A DNA stretch of 64,000 nucleotides from Pseudovirgaria hyperparasitica (lineage: Eukaryota; Ascomycota; Dothideomycetes; Acrospermales; Acrospermaceae). The notes below the pieces were generated by a model. The model saw only the letters and a program-made list of their open reading frames with translations, was not told the origin of the DNA and ran no database searches. The stretch spans positions 881,074 to 945,073 of the forward strand of contig NW_022985550.1 of assembly GCF_010093815.1 (NCBI RefSeq), in the 5' to 3' direction. The position numbers were made by a program, and so were the translations under genes. Shown piece after piece: positions 1-11,200 of this stretch. How positions within the stretch are numbered: the stretch's first letter is position 1; every line of letters starts with the position of its first letter.

Positions 1-757
1 CACACACACACACACAAACAAAACACGCGAAACAAACACAGTCATCACAGCGCCATAACTCTAGAAATACATCCATCAATGCAGTGATATAAAGTCCACA
101 TAGACAAAAAATCTAATATTCCTATATTCTCTCTTCTCTCTCCGTCTCCTCCCCTCAGAAAATAAAAAAAAAATCCCATCTGTTCCCTATGTCGCAGCTC
201 CGGAGAGAAGCGTATGTTTGCGAAAAATGCCCATATCCCCATATCCCGAATGCACCAACCAGAGTAGTCGATGCCATGATGCCATAATCCCGCTCATCGA
301 TACGGAAATGCCAAATCTCCAGAAAGGAGTAAGAAGAAGAAGAAAGGAAAAAAAAAGATCCCACCATCTCCAGAGAGAAAATAAAGGTGATGAAGAAGAG
401 GAGAAAATCCAGTAAACGCCAGTCCAAACCAGGCCCCGAATTCGTATCGTTGCATGCGGGCGCATGTGTGCGTGCGTGCGTGCGTGGGAATAATTTTGAG
501 AAAAAAAAAAAACAAGGTATAAATTGTAGGAATTAAAGTGTGTTGTTGTTGTTGTTGAAAGAAAAACCCCGGCGGTGTAGAGTGTCGTCGCGTGTTGCGT
601 GATTGTTCGGCGGGCGTATGTGTATGTGTGTGTGTATGTCTGTGTCTGTGTATGCGTGCGTGTATGCGTGTCTGCGTGTATGCGTATACGCAACCCCCCA
701 ATCCCAACCCCATAACCAAGACCCAAACCAGCCCCAAAAACTCACGCACACACCCCC
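1..757. repeat. Gene-free left edge rich in microsatellites
   Basis: The window opens in a (CA)8 tract (1-16). Further on are A-runs (166-175, 500-511), a TGT triplet run (541-556), a GCGT-rich stretch (466-486) and a long alternating purine-pyrimidine stretch of TG/TA/CG steps (616-691) that could adopt Z-DNA. The open frames here read only as low-complexity Thr/His or Cys/Val protein and are produced by the repeats. The stretch is probably the 3' flank of the small minus-strand gene that ends at 758. No other gene is visible. Confidence 0.7.
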
Positions 758-1123
758 TCAAACCGCCCCATCCAAAACCTCAAAAATACCCACACGCCCC
801 CTCGGCCTGGGCTCCAGCAAGCCCAAGCCCTCGCCGAACCGCCGCTGCTCGTCCTCCATCTCGCGGTCTAGCGGGGACGGGCTGTGGCGGCGGCTGCGCA
901 GCAGGGCGTGGATGGAGGATGTGCTGCTGGTTGAGGTTGTGGTGGAGGTGGAGCAGATGGAGCTGGAGGGGGATATGCTGCGCATGTGGCGGGTGGGTGA
1001 TGTTGTGGTGGTGGTGTCTGCTGGGTTGGATGGCGAGGGTGAGGGTGAGGGTGAGGGTGAGGGGGAGGAGGCGGTGCGGAGGCGGATTAGGGGGGTGAAG
1101 GGGTGGGTGCGAGGGGCGGGCAT
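758..1123 (-). CDS. Small Ser/Thr/Pro-rich hypothetical protein (121 aa)
   Basis: Single-exon minus-strand frame read from an ATG at 1121-1123, preceded by a CAAACAAACAAACC context typical of fungal starts. The frame stays open further upstream, but that part is Leu/Ser/His low-complexity and I exclude it. The product begins MPAPRTHPF, then carries a run of Ser-Pro dipeptides encoded by a hexanucleotide repeat (about 1030-1065) and Thr/Ser-rich sequence. The last 50 residues are charged and non-repetitive, including HALLRSRRHSPSPLDREMED and a Gly-Leu-rich end (GEGLGLLEPRPRG). That part looks like a conserved motif in an otherwise disordered protein. No domain or function is recognised. The repetitive core could also be chance coding, so confidence is moderate. 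Confidence 0.45.
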   Translation of the reverse strand: MPAPRTHPFTPLIRLRTASSPSPSPSPSPSPSNPADTTTTTSPTRHMRSISPSSSICSTSTTTSTSSTSSIHALLRSRRHSPSPLDREMEDEQRRFGEGLGLLEPRPRGRVGIFEVLDGAV

Positions 1124-3513
1124 GGTTTGTTTGTTTGTTGATGGGTGGTGGTGAGGTTGAAGCGAGTGGTGGTGTGAGTAAAGTAGAGAGCGGCTGATGG
1201 AGAGATCCGATCGTAGTGAAAGAGTGTGTGTATGGACGAATATGTCGAACGAGCGTGTGGAGGAGAGAGAAGGCAGTCGTCGTTCGAACCCAAAAAACAC
1301 AGTCGAGAGGCGGAGACGGGTCGGTATATGTGCTTCGTTGACGATAAGTGACGATTGAAGAAGATGAAGGTGTCGTGTCAGGGGGGGGGGGGGGGGTTCG
1401 CGGACGCAGCAGTGCGAGCGAAAAGGAAGACGCAGAGACCTTTCGATAGCACGGTATAGAATACTCCGAATGCAAGACCTATCCTCAAAGAAGAATGGGC
1501 AAACTGGTCAGGAGTTCCGGACTGGCGGGTTCGACGAAGCCACGCGTGATGTATGCAGGCAAAGTCCGGTGCAGGAGAGCAAGCGAGAGCGAGAGAGCGA
1601 GAGAGAGCGGGATAGTGTAGTGAGGGAGAGCCAGTGGGGCGTCAGGCAGCAGATGATATAAGTCCAGAAGCAGATCCTTGCGCAGGAGGCGTAAACCAGT
1701 TCGTTTAAAAAAAAGAATGACGATGGCGCAGAGATATAAATATATCTCTTTTTCCGGTGGTATGAGTTGGTATAGCGTAGTCGAGGGAAGGGTATAGTTC
1801 GATATTAGGTCGGCTGGGATCTGCGTGCAGTCGAAGCGCAAAACGCAGACTCCAGACTAAGCCCGAGTCCTGGTGAATATTTCGCGGAATTACTTTCCTA
1901 CTATCAAACGATAATAATAATAACCTCCTGGGCAAAGCAGAATTTAGACCGGGCAATAAAAGCGATGAGTCGGGCTGGGGCCGATAATACACCCACACAC
2001 ACAAGTCTGGCTGTGCGTGCTGTATATAGGAAGAAGAGAAAGAAGAGAGAGAGAAAGAAAGCAAGGATGATGGGATCCTCCTTAATAGCAGAGGCTGTCT
2101 TTCATTCCAGATGAGACAGGGAGACCAGAATAGCACACGCACGCGTGAGACGAGGAGGGCGGAATGCAATATATGCGGCACGCAAGCAGGCGACTCGAAG
2201 TGAGGTCTTTTATGGATATGAAATTTCGCGTGTATCAGGTCTGGCGCGGGTGAGACTTTAAACCAAAGCGCACAAGACCCCTTGCTTTGGAGTTTGGAGC
2301 TGCATGCTTCTCTCTGCCTTCACAGTGCCCTGTCACACACATTCTTTCAGCCATTGTGAAGACCTGCGACACTAGTTTGCCTCCGACTATGGGCTTGATA
2401 GATAAGATCGTCGTTGTGTATCAAGACCGTTTCTGCGCGGACGGGTATGACAGACTGCTTAGGAAGGTTGAGAACGCGAGCTGTGTATCATGTTAAGCGG
2501 GCGTAGACAGGGATGTGACGCTTGGAAGTCCTCCTTGCGCGGGCCAGTATTACTGTACAAATCGATGACCTTTCGCTGGAATGTTGCCATATATACAATT
2601 GCGGTATTTATCATAGGACACTGTGTGGCCGTTGTCGTTAGTGGCATTCAACTCTCCTGCATGTTCACCGGGTGCAGTAGATGTCGCACCAACAACAACA
2701 ACATCATCATCACCACCATCAGCATCAGCATCTTATCTCGCCTATGCCGTCACCTCGCATCACCAAGCATTTCTCGCTGTCGCAGATGACTGTCGATCAA
2801 CCTCGTCTCGTCAGAAAGCCGTCTCGTGCGGGTCTCGTCTATTACCGGCTTTCGTAACAACAGCCGGCTTCTGACACCATAGCATGCATGCAAAGGATCA
2901 GGATGGATACAGGAATGCCCGCCAGCTGTTTGCGCCATTGGGCGGCGGGCTTTTTCTCGTGAGACGCGCGCTGAGACGCTGGGACGCGTTAGTTTACGAA
3001 CTCTAAGCCGCAAGTCAAACTCAAAATAGTAGCAATTCTTGTGTTTCAGCCAGCTTGAATAGGTATCATGAAATGGACCATCAAGCTAGGCCCGAAACAG
3101 CAATAGTAAATGCCCAGGCTGGGCGCGAGTTGCATTCCTTCAGCCATTACAGTACTGGCGACTGTACAGCCAATTATCATTGACTTTTCTGATAGGAACG
3201 ACAAACCCACGAATTTACATTCTATCGTAGCGATGACCGCTGTGTCTCGGTATATGTAACGCCGTCGCTATGCCTCTGCTATGACCTAATCAATCATCAA
3301 AAATCAAGCTTCCACCCCATTGCACATCCTCCAACGCCTGTCCCGGCATTTATATCGTCATGACTGCCACGACTTAATTCGGCCTTCATGCGCCTCGCCT
3401 GTCTATCCCCTCTGCCCTCCAATATCACCCGTCTATTCTTTCCCCTCCCACCTCTGACCACATACATGCTATTCCATGTCCCCTCCCTGATACGTATTCT
3501 GCTCCAAAGACTC
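1124..3513. other. 2.4 kb intergenic region, no supported gene
   Basis: Contains GA/CT-rich purine tracts (about 1580-1620 and 2030-2065), a 16-G run (1381-1396), and AAC/ATC/AGC triplet repeats (about 2690-2735). These are probably the upstream region of the small gene at 758-1123 and the 3' flank of CCH1. Open frames here are short, lack domains and mostly follow the simple repeats. I see no exon chain with matching splice sites. Confidence 0.6.
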
Positions 3514-6500
3514 TTATCGCCTGTCCTGTGGTCGCCGCAGAGTGAAGCTCCTGCGGATACTCTCGCCCCACGCTGAATCGTTGAAGACGTCCAGTGCATC
3601 TTGCGCGGCATTGCTGTTAGCCCTGCTGCGTCCTCCCTCGGGAGTTCCTCCACCGAGAGGACTAGGCGGTCCGCTCAGCGCTGCGGCAAACTGCCAATCT
3701 GGTCGATCGATGCTTTCTTGGCCTACTGCTCCCATCGGGCTGATGCCGCGCATTGTAGGAGACTGCGAAGGTGAGATCTGGATCGAGCTAGAGCGACCAC
3801 GGATGCCAATCGGAGAACCGACAGGAGAATCTCCAAGACGTGCATGCTCTGATCCAGATCCGCTGCGGAACGATGTGTTGATTGGCGACAGAGAAGGTGT
3901 TTGGTTCCTGCGCTCCGGATTGGTAATGTCCTCATCTTCAACGAGGATCTCAGGCACCGTAAACTGCGGAATATCTGTCATTCTCCCTCCTGAACTTCTA
4001 GAATTGAAGCGTCTTCTCCAGTACAATGTATCGAAGAATCCAACAACTATGTTACGACGAACAGCTTCCTCGACACGCTGCATGCGTGCCCGTCGCCGCA
4101 AAAACTCTTCCAGACGTAGACTCTTGTTATCATTGATGACCTTGTGATGCGCTAGAATGATGAGAAGGGCGTTGAAGTTAATGCCCCGATCTGGATCCGC
4201 CGATACCATGACTTCCTCATAGAACAAGTTCATTCGTCGACGCCTCATTCGAATTTCCGCGAGTGGGAGCTGTGCGATTCTGGCGTTGAGTTTAGCCAGA
4301 TCGATCTCGCGAGGTCGCTTGTGGTCGCTGACTTCAAGAGTAGAACCCCTGTGGTCGTCCACACAGCATTCTCTCAATATGCAACCCAGTGTAAATTCAC
4401 CGTCATAAATGCGCATCTGGAAAACTCCCGAAAGTTCGCCTAGAAGTCTAGGTAGCACTGCCTTTGGAATGAAACCTGTGCCGCTAGGATCGAATTCCGC
4501 CCATGCTTGCTTGAATCTGCGGATTTCCTCTCGACTGATAACGGAGAGCCCATTGCTCCTTTGATATACGTAACTGAAACTCTCGTATATCAAGGAAACG
4601 AAGAGATTGACAAAGATATACATGCTCAGGATGTTCCATGAGATAAACAGGAATCTGGCCCATTCAGGACTGCCACAGTCACTTTCGAAGTACCGTTCTC
4701 CAATAGTGCAATATGGCGGTTTGATGCTGGCGAAGTCCTCCATGAGTGCGTTCCATCCTTCTCCGATGCTTGTCCTGAACAAGAGGATTAAGGCTTTTGG
4801 TACTGTCCTAAAATTGACATTGTTCGACTCGTTCTCGCCAAATCGGGTCAAGCCAAAAGTCTGCGATAAAGCTATGGCGTAGACCAGGAAAAGGACGAAC
4901 CACGTAGCCAGCAGATTGGCAATCGAAGGCAGACTAGCGGCAGCCGTCTTGAACAGCTGGTCGAGAGCGTTGTTGCGAGGTATAATCAGCAGTGCAATTC
5001 CGACCAAGGAGAATTTATGTAGCTGCGTGTATGTTCTGTTGTGCAAATTTGACAGCAGTAAGATGGACGTGACCAGTGCTGCAGTTACGGCGACCAGCGA
5101 GAACAAGTCCCACGAGCTTTTCCGAAATCTCGTCCAAGTCAGGCCTACGATGCGGATAATAATGTTGGCCGTGTATATGAAGACGAAGAAGAGGAAGATC
5201 AAGTCGCGCACTCGATCCCACAATAGAACGCCTGGATAGTATTCCGTGCACAACAGAACCACATGCAGCACTAACACAACGGTGATGAAACGTTGCCATC
5301 GTCCGCTCTTTCTGACCGCCCGGTGGTAGCACCACTCGGCCCACGTTTGACGCTTCTTCGCTGTTGGCCGTTTGGAAGGCGATATCTGACGAAGCAGCTT
5401 TCGAAGTTCAAGCCAGGATCTTTGTTCAGATGTCAGAAAAGCAACACCAGTCTGTTCCGTGTAGTTGCGCATGAAGACGGAGACAAACAGAGTCAGCACA
5501 AAGACCGCTCCAAGCAAGTTGAAAACAACGAAGAATACAGCATTCCCCTCCTGCGAGAACGACGACGGTTGGGTGAAAACGCCTGTGATGCTTTCAGCGG
5601 ACCACATCACGTCCGTCCAGCCTTCTTGAGATACGATCTGGAAGAGGATGAATAGGGAGTTACCAAAGTTGTCGAAGTCATAAGAGGGATTTGAAGCCTG
5701 TCGAGGAGCCAGGACGGTCCAGTTGTACGGTGTGCTCATGTACTCGCCGACGCAATCGTTTAGATCCCTAATGTTTGACTTGCCATCATTACATGACTGA
5801 AGGCGACCATTGAACAGGTTCAAACCGTACATAGCAAAGGGGATCAGCAGACTCAGGGACACAAAAGCCGCCGAGGTCAATTTCCACCAGCCTCTTACTA
5901 TCAGCGAATGGAAAGTATCTCGAGCACTGTCGCTAACGTTGAGCAGTCTGAGCGCTCGCAAGGCTTTGAACGCACCAACAACTCGAGAGATTTGGCCTTC
6001 GTTGTCCAGGGATGTGATGATATTGATCCAGAGTGTTAGCAGTACGACCCCGTCTATGAAGCCCCATGAACCTCGAAAGTAGGCGTTTGGTGTCCAGAAA
6101 AAGCCATCCGCGATGACTTTGATCAATGCTTCAATAGTGAATACGGCAGCGAAACCCATGTCAGAGAAGACAAACCAATTCTTCACGCTAAATGTATGCT
6201 TGAGAAAGTATTCGCGCTGGTAAAGCGGTGTTGTCACACATGCGAGTATGACCATGGCGATAATCGCGGCGTAAATGAATGCAGAGAACGCATACCAAAC
6301 TGGAGTGGAAGGGTCAACTCCCTGAATACGAGTTCCACCACGGCCTGGACCGACGATCCGCTGGCAAGCTCTGCGAAGCCAGTTGTCCGGCTGAAAGATG
6401 AACAGTGATACATTGTACTTCGGATGCTTCTGAAGATATTGACGTTGAGCCAACTTTCGGCGTTCAGTAGCATCGACTACGTGCTTCGCCATTTCTCTTG

Positions 6501-9500
6501 GGTCCAATTCCTCTTGAGCTTTCGTCAATCCGAGACTTTCGTAGAACGGATTTGGCTCTCTGTTCTTGAAACGTCCAATGATATTTGCCCAGAGTGCGGA
6601 CAAAGATCCCGAATTCACGAGGGGAATGGTTGGAGCTGCACGTAACGTAGGTCGAGTATCCATGCGAGGGATGGCCGAAGTCTCAGGTTCGTCCAAAAAG
6701 TCTTTGACTACGGCGTCCTTCAATAACATTTCCGTAGCCGCAGATCCGAAATCTAAAGGGTCTTTGCGTCGGCCGGTATGCTGTCCAAATTTGAAGATTG
6801 TAGACAATGAAAGATTGCCACCGCCCGAATGGCCAATCTCCTTACGTTGTAGGAATGCTTTGACTTGCTGTAGGCGTTTCTCGTCCTCTGAAACATCAAA
6901 ATTCTCCTGAATGACGGCAATAAACATGTTCAGGACTATGAAGTTGGCAAGAATGAACCAGATGATGAAGAAGGCAGCTCCTATCCATGCGGTGTTGTGG
7001 ATACGGTTGAAAGTCGTGACAGTGTACAGCACTGTCGTCCAATTCTCACTCGAGAGTATCGTGTACATTGCCAGGAACGAATTGTACATCGAGAAGAAAT
7101 TATACCGTATAGTCTCTCCGTTCCCGTCTTCCTCTGGAATGTCTCCTCGAAGCAGCTGGGTCGCGAATATGGCCCCAAGAAAGGTAAGCAGGAACACAAA
7201 CAAGATGAGATTCAATAGACCACTAACGTTTCCCAGCACTACCATGATAAGTTCTCTCGTCATTGGGACTGCCAATACAACACGGTATATCCGCATGATT
7301 TGAAAGACAGTGAGCCAAGCATAGGCGCGCCCGTCGTGGGAGTGCTTGACTGTAGGTAGTTGGATAACCATGGTTATGATGGCGATTGCAGCGTCTACAA
7401 GATTCTGCTTGCTGCGATGGAAGTGACGCCAGTCTATGACGAATCGAATGATAATCTCTGCGAAAAGGATAATGGTGACTCCGGTCTCTGACACGTCTAG
7501 GGTGGGTATTAGCACACGCATTGTAGCACGTACGGAGAAACCTACTGATGAAGGTCTCTCTGCCTTGTCCCATTGACGCGCTCCGCAAACATTGACATAC
7601 CAATCCGTAGGCTATCACGAGGATCCATATCCAGTCTGTTCTTTCATAGAATCTTTTTAGAGCACTCGGTCGAATTTTGGGCTGCTCATCCGAAATTCCC
7701 GGAACAGGTTCGCTGTCTTGCCCAGTGAAGGCACTTGTCTTGCTCTCTTCGCGAATGACCTGAAACGACGAAGTGATGACCGCCACCAGCAAACTTATCA
7801 GCCAGAGACTGAGTAATAAAATCCCAATCGCGAAGAAAAGCGCTGCAACGAGATACTCAGAATCCACGAGTTTGTACATCAGATCCGACCACGTATTTGA
7901 TGACATGACAACGAACACTAGCTCAAAAGATTGGAAGATATTGTCAAAGCTGACAGTTCCGTTGTAAGGATTATGTCCTTCCAGACATATAGAATTTCTC
8001 GGACATAGATAGCCTTTGGGTGTTCCGGTGTTGTTGGTCCCGTCCTTTCTTATCCAAGCTCTTGCGTCTCCTGTGACGTTGTCTCGAAAGCCCCCACAGA
8101 ATTGATTCTCGTTATCGAACTGGTCTAGCTCTACCCCTAATGGATCAGTCCAAACACAATGTCGCCTGAGACTCGCTTTGAAGCTTTGGACACCAACAAT
8201 AGCAAATAAAAGCCAGAAGTAACAGATAAGAAATGCAACGTTGACGAGTAATGGGGCTGCCTTTTTGAGACTTCGAAGTATTACAGTTGTGCCGCTGGTC
8301 ATGTTGAGAAGCCGTAAGATTCGAAGACAGCTCAACATACGGAAGAGATATGCATGCTTTCGTGACTCAATCCCGGTGATTGACATTGCGAAGCTGATCC
8401 AAAATGCTATGACGGCCAGGAAGTCCAAACGATTGAACGAGTGCCTGAGAAAGGCACGGTGTGCAAGTCTGATACGTTGCCGCTGCCTTGCGTCTTTTGG
8501 CTGGTCTGGATCCGTCTGAGCCATGGTAAAGGTTCGTATGATAGAAGGCTCAAATGAACTTCCTGCTCTTTTCAGTGAAGGCTGTCGCGTAATAGCAAAC
8601 AGCTCATGACCCTTGTTCATAATAGCTTGCTTGAGCCCAACTTTGCGATTAACAGTGCTGTACTCCACTGGATTTATAAGGAGACCGGAGACTATGATAC
8701 GTATCAATAGCTCGATGGTATATAAGATAAACAAGCTCAGAACTCCATAGTCTATCCACGAAGACCCCCATCGATTACTGGAGTGTTCGCTGTTGCCATC
8801 GTTGTACACATTACGCCTCGAATCAGCTGCAAGAAGTACTGTTTGTACTACAATCAGAACGAAAATGCAAGGTTCGAATAGCGGATGAACCAGTAAGCTA
8901 CACAGCCGGACTCGAATCGGATTGTCAGCAGAGAAGATACCCAGCGATCTCCCTCGCAACGGATTCACGTTAATTTGTCGAGAGCTGCCCGAAGAGCTCT
9001 TCTCTATCGGAGGGGAAGTCCCACCATCATGCGCATACTCTGTCATCGCTGGAAATGACGGTGGTGCTTGCAGACGTGCTTCAGGTTCTTGGGGAGTCTC
9101 AGTCTTTACCGACGATTTTCTCTTGATACTACGCTCGACCACATCCTGTTCGTTACTAATGTTGACAACTCGCATTGACATGTTCCTCATGATTGTGCTA
9201 GCTCGCTGCAGAGGCGACGTGGGTGAGAGGGACCTTTGACGTGACCCGGATCTTCCCAACGCACTTGTAGGCGACAAGCCCACCTCGACATCGCGCATGT
9301 CTTCACTACGTCTGTCACTTGAAGAAGCGTGCTCTGGGGCGAGGAAGCGAACACTTTGGAAGTTGCTTGTCCTGTCATATGTCGATTCATCAGCTACAGC
9401 TCCGCTTATTGGTTGGAGATGTCCAGGATCTGTGAGTGGCGTGGTGTCTTCGTCTATGGGCGATGAGTAGCCGTAATCGTGGCCTTTTGCGTGGTCGTTC

Positions 9501-9985
9501 GCATAAGGATCAATTTCTCTCTGTGATGAGAAAGATTCGGATGTACCTCGTCCTCTAGGAACAGGACGCTGGCTCAGCGGTGGTGTGTATGAGGACTCGC
9601 CTTGAAAGGTTAAGCCTGCAAACCCACCAATAGCGGATTGGAAGCCACTGATATCTTCAAGTGGTGAGTAGTCCTCGTATTCTTGACGTGGACTGGTCAG
9701 ATGGTCTTCTTCTGTCACGAGGCGTGGTGCTCGAGAACCTCTGCTTCGACTCTCCGAGTCCTCTTGTATGGCAGCATATCTTGCATTGTTGTGACGCGGT
9801 CGGCCAGAGATCGAGTCGCGGTTTCTGTTGAACAGGTTCCTTCCTCTTTCTCCAAGGCTTCTCCTCCGCTGCGAGCCTGAGCCATACTCCTCGTCCCCAG
9901 TATCCTGTTGGCGACTGAAATCCTGGAGAGGTATCGATTGTGGGGTTGACTGATTGCGACGATGGTGGGGATCGCTCGAGTCCAT
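3514..9985 (-). CDS. CCH1: Cch1-type voltage-gated calcium channel alpha subunit (2140 aa)
   Basis: Pore subunit of the fungal plasma-membrane high-affinity Ca2+ influx system, which in other fungi works with Mid1. Two exons, 9985-7546 and 7496-3514. The 49-nt intron (7497-7545) has a GTAGGT donor, a TGCTAAT branch site and a CCCTAG acceptor, and joins the frames as ...ETFI-N-VSETG. The roughly 350-residue N-terminus is Ser/Arg-rich and probably cytosolic. Four six-helix repeats follow. The pore loops read SSNTW (about residue 695), SSENW (about 970), SQEGW (about 1442) and GEGW (about 1725), so the selectivity positions are N-E-E-E. A C-terminal EF-hand-like segment (AWAEFDPSGTGFI) lies near residue 1815, followed by a Ser/Pro-rich tail. 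Length fits Cch1 (about 2000-2200 aa). It is divergent to the PHD gene, 1.2 kb away. Confidence 0.95.
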
Positions 9986-11200
9986 TGAGACCTTCTGCGC
10001 CGCCTCTTCTCGAGCCTGATTGTTATGAAGTCATCGAGATTCCAATGTGGACTTCAGGTGAATGTTGGGCCAAGGCCTCGCGCGAAGGGGTACGCCTATG
10101 CCAGCCAGATGAGATAGATGCGTAGTACGGTCCAAGAAAGTTGTGAGACGCTAAAGGGGTATCACAGATGCGCAGAACAAGCGGAATTGTTTCAGGAGCG
10201 AACGTGAGAAGCAACGACTGAAAGCTGAAGCGTCAATGTTGGATAGACAAATATTAGAGCAACGAAGTAAGAATGCGGAGGTATGACAGTCGAGGCCAGT
10301 TTTAGAACGCAAGGATGAGGTGCGCGTCTCTCCCGCAGGCATAACTTAATTAGTCGTCTACGCCCCAAACAGTTGCCCGCTAGCCCCTAATGCTCCCTGC
10401 TGTACTAGGATTACTGCATACATAAATTAGTACGCCCACGCCCACAGCCTTAAAACCCACTTCAGGTTCCAGTCTACACAATTTACCTTGATCCCCTTAG
10501 AAAAGGTTAGGTGGCTCTGTCTAGGGCTCTCTTGCCGAGACCGACCATGCCGCATCCCCCCCGCAAGACGAGATGTGACAGTGCCTACGAACTGAAGCCT
10601 TGTGTGTATTGCTTGCTATCCTGACGCTCCCAGGCCGTATATCTGCTGCTGTCACACAGTCCATACTGTCAATCACGAATCGTCAGGATTCCTCAGTGTT
10701 TGGCAAGTTCAAGAGTATTTACGGCAGTGGTGGCCTTCTTTGAGAGATAGCACGATGCAGAACTTGATTCCCGATCAATGCATGATAGAACGAAGTACTC
10801 GTGTCATGGTAGTACCGTGCTTCCAGTATGCTGTGAATCTGCGAAAAGAGTCAAGTAAAATGGTAGTATAGTATATTATAAAAGTAGTAATAATGATGAA
10901 CTCATTCTTCTACAATCATCGGCTGAAGTTCGGCGCTTGAACCTAGGGAATTTGGCGCGCGGTCGCGCTCTGCCCGTCACCTCAACTTTCGCGACGGGAT
11001 CTCATCTATCACTTTTCCCGCTTCGCGACTTGGAGCCCAAATCTTTAACACCCACTATCGCAAGGTCTTGTTACCCCTTGATGCCGACCCGCCTACCACT
11101 TCTCATACTCCTATAGTCCTCAAATAGACTATTCGCTCACTCTGCTTCTTAATAAATCTTACCTCGCGCGCGCGGTGCTCGAGGGTAGGTTCCTGGCATC
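9986..11200. promoter_or_regulatory. Divergent promoter region of CCH1 and the PHD-finger gene
   Basis: About 1.2 kb between two divergently transcribed genes. No open frame with domain content. The PHD-gene side is C/T-rich with a CG-rich spot (about 11161-11180) just before the ATG. No individual operator can be named. Confidence 0.5.

Noticed and set aside
187-761. Overlapping long frames on both strands in the microsatellite region
   Set aside because: They read as His/Thr or Val/Cys runs created by CA/TG repeats, without domains, and contradict each other.
780-1475. A 231-codon minus-strand frame overlapping the small Ser/Pro-rich gene
   Set aside because: Almost entirely low-complexity His/Pro/Leu sequence in the shifted frame of the hexamer repeat; the other frame has the better start context and an ordered C-terminus.
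3542-4147. A 201-codon plus-strand frame opposite the CCH1 C-terminus
   Set aside because: Antisense shadow of a well-supported channel gene; no domain.
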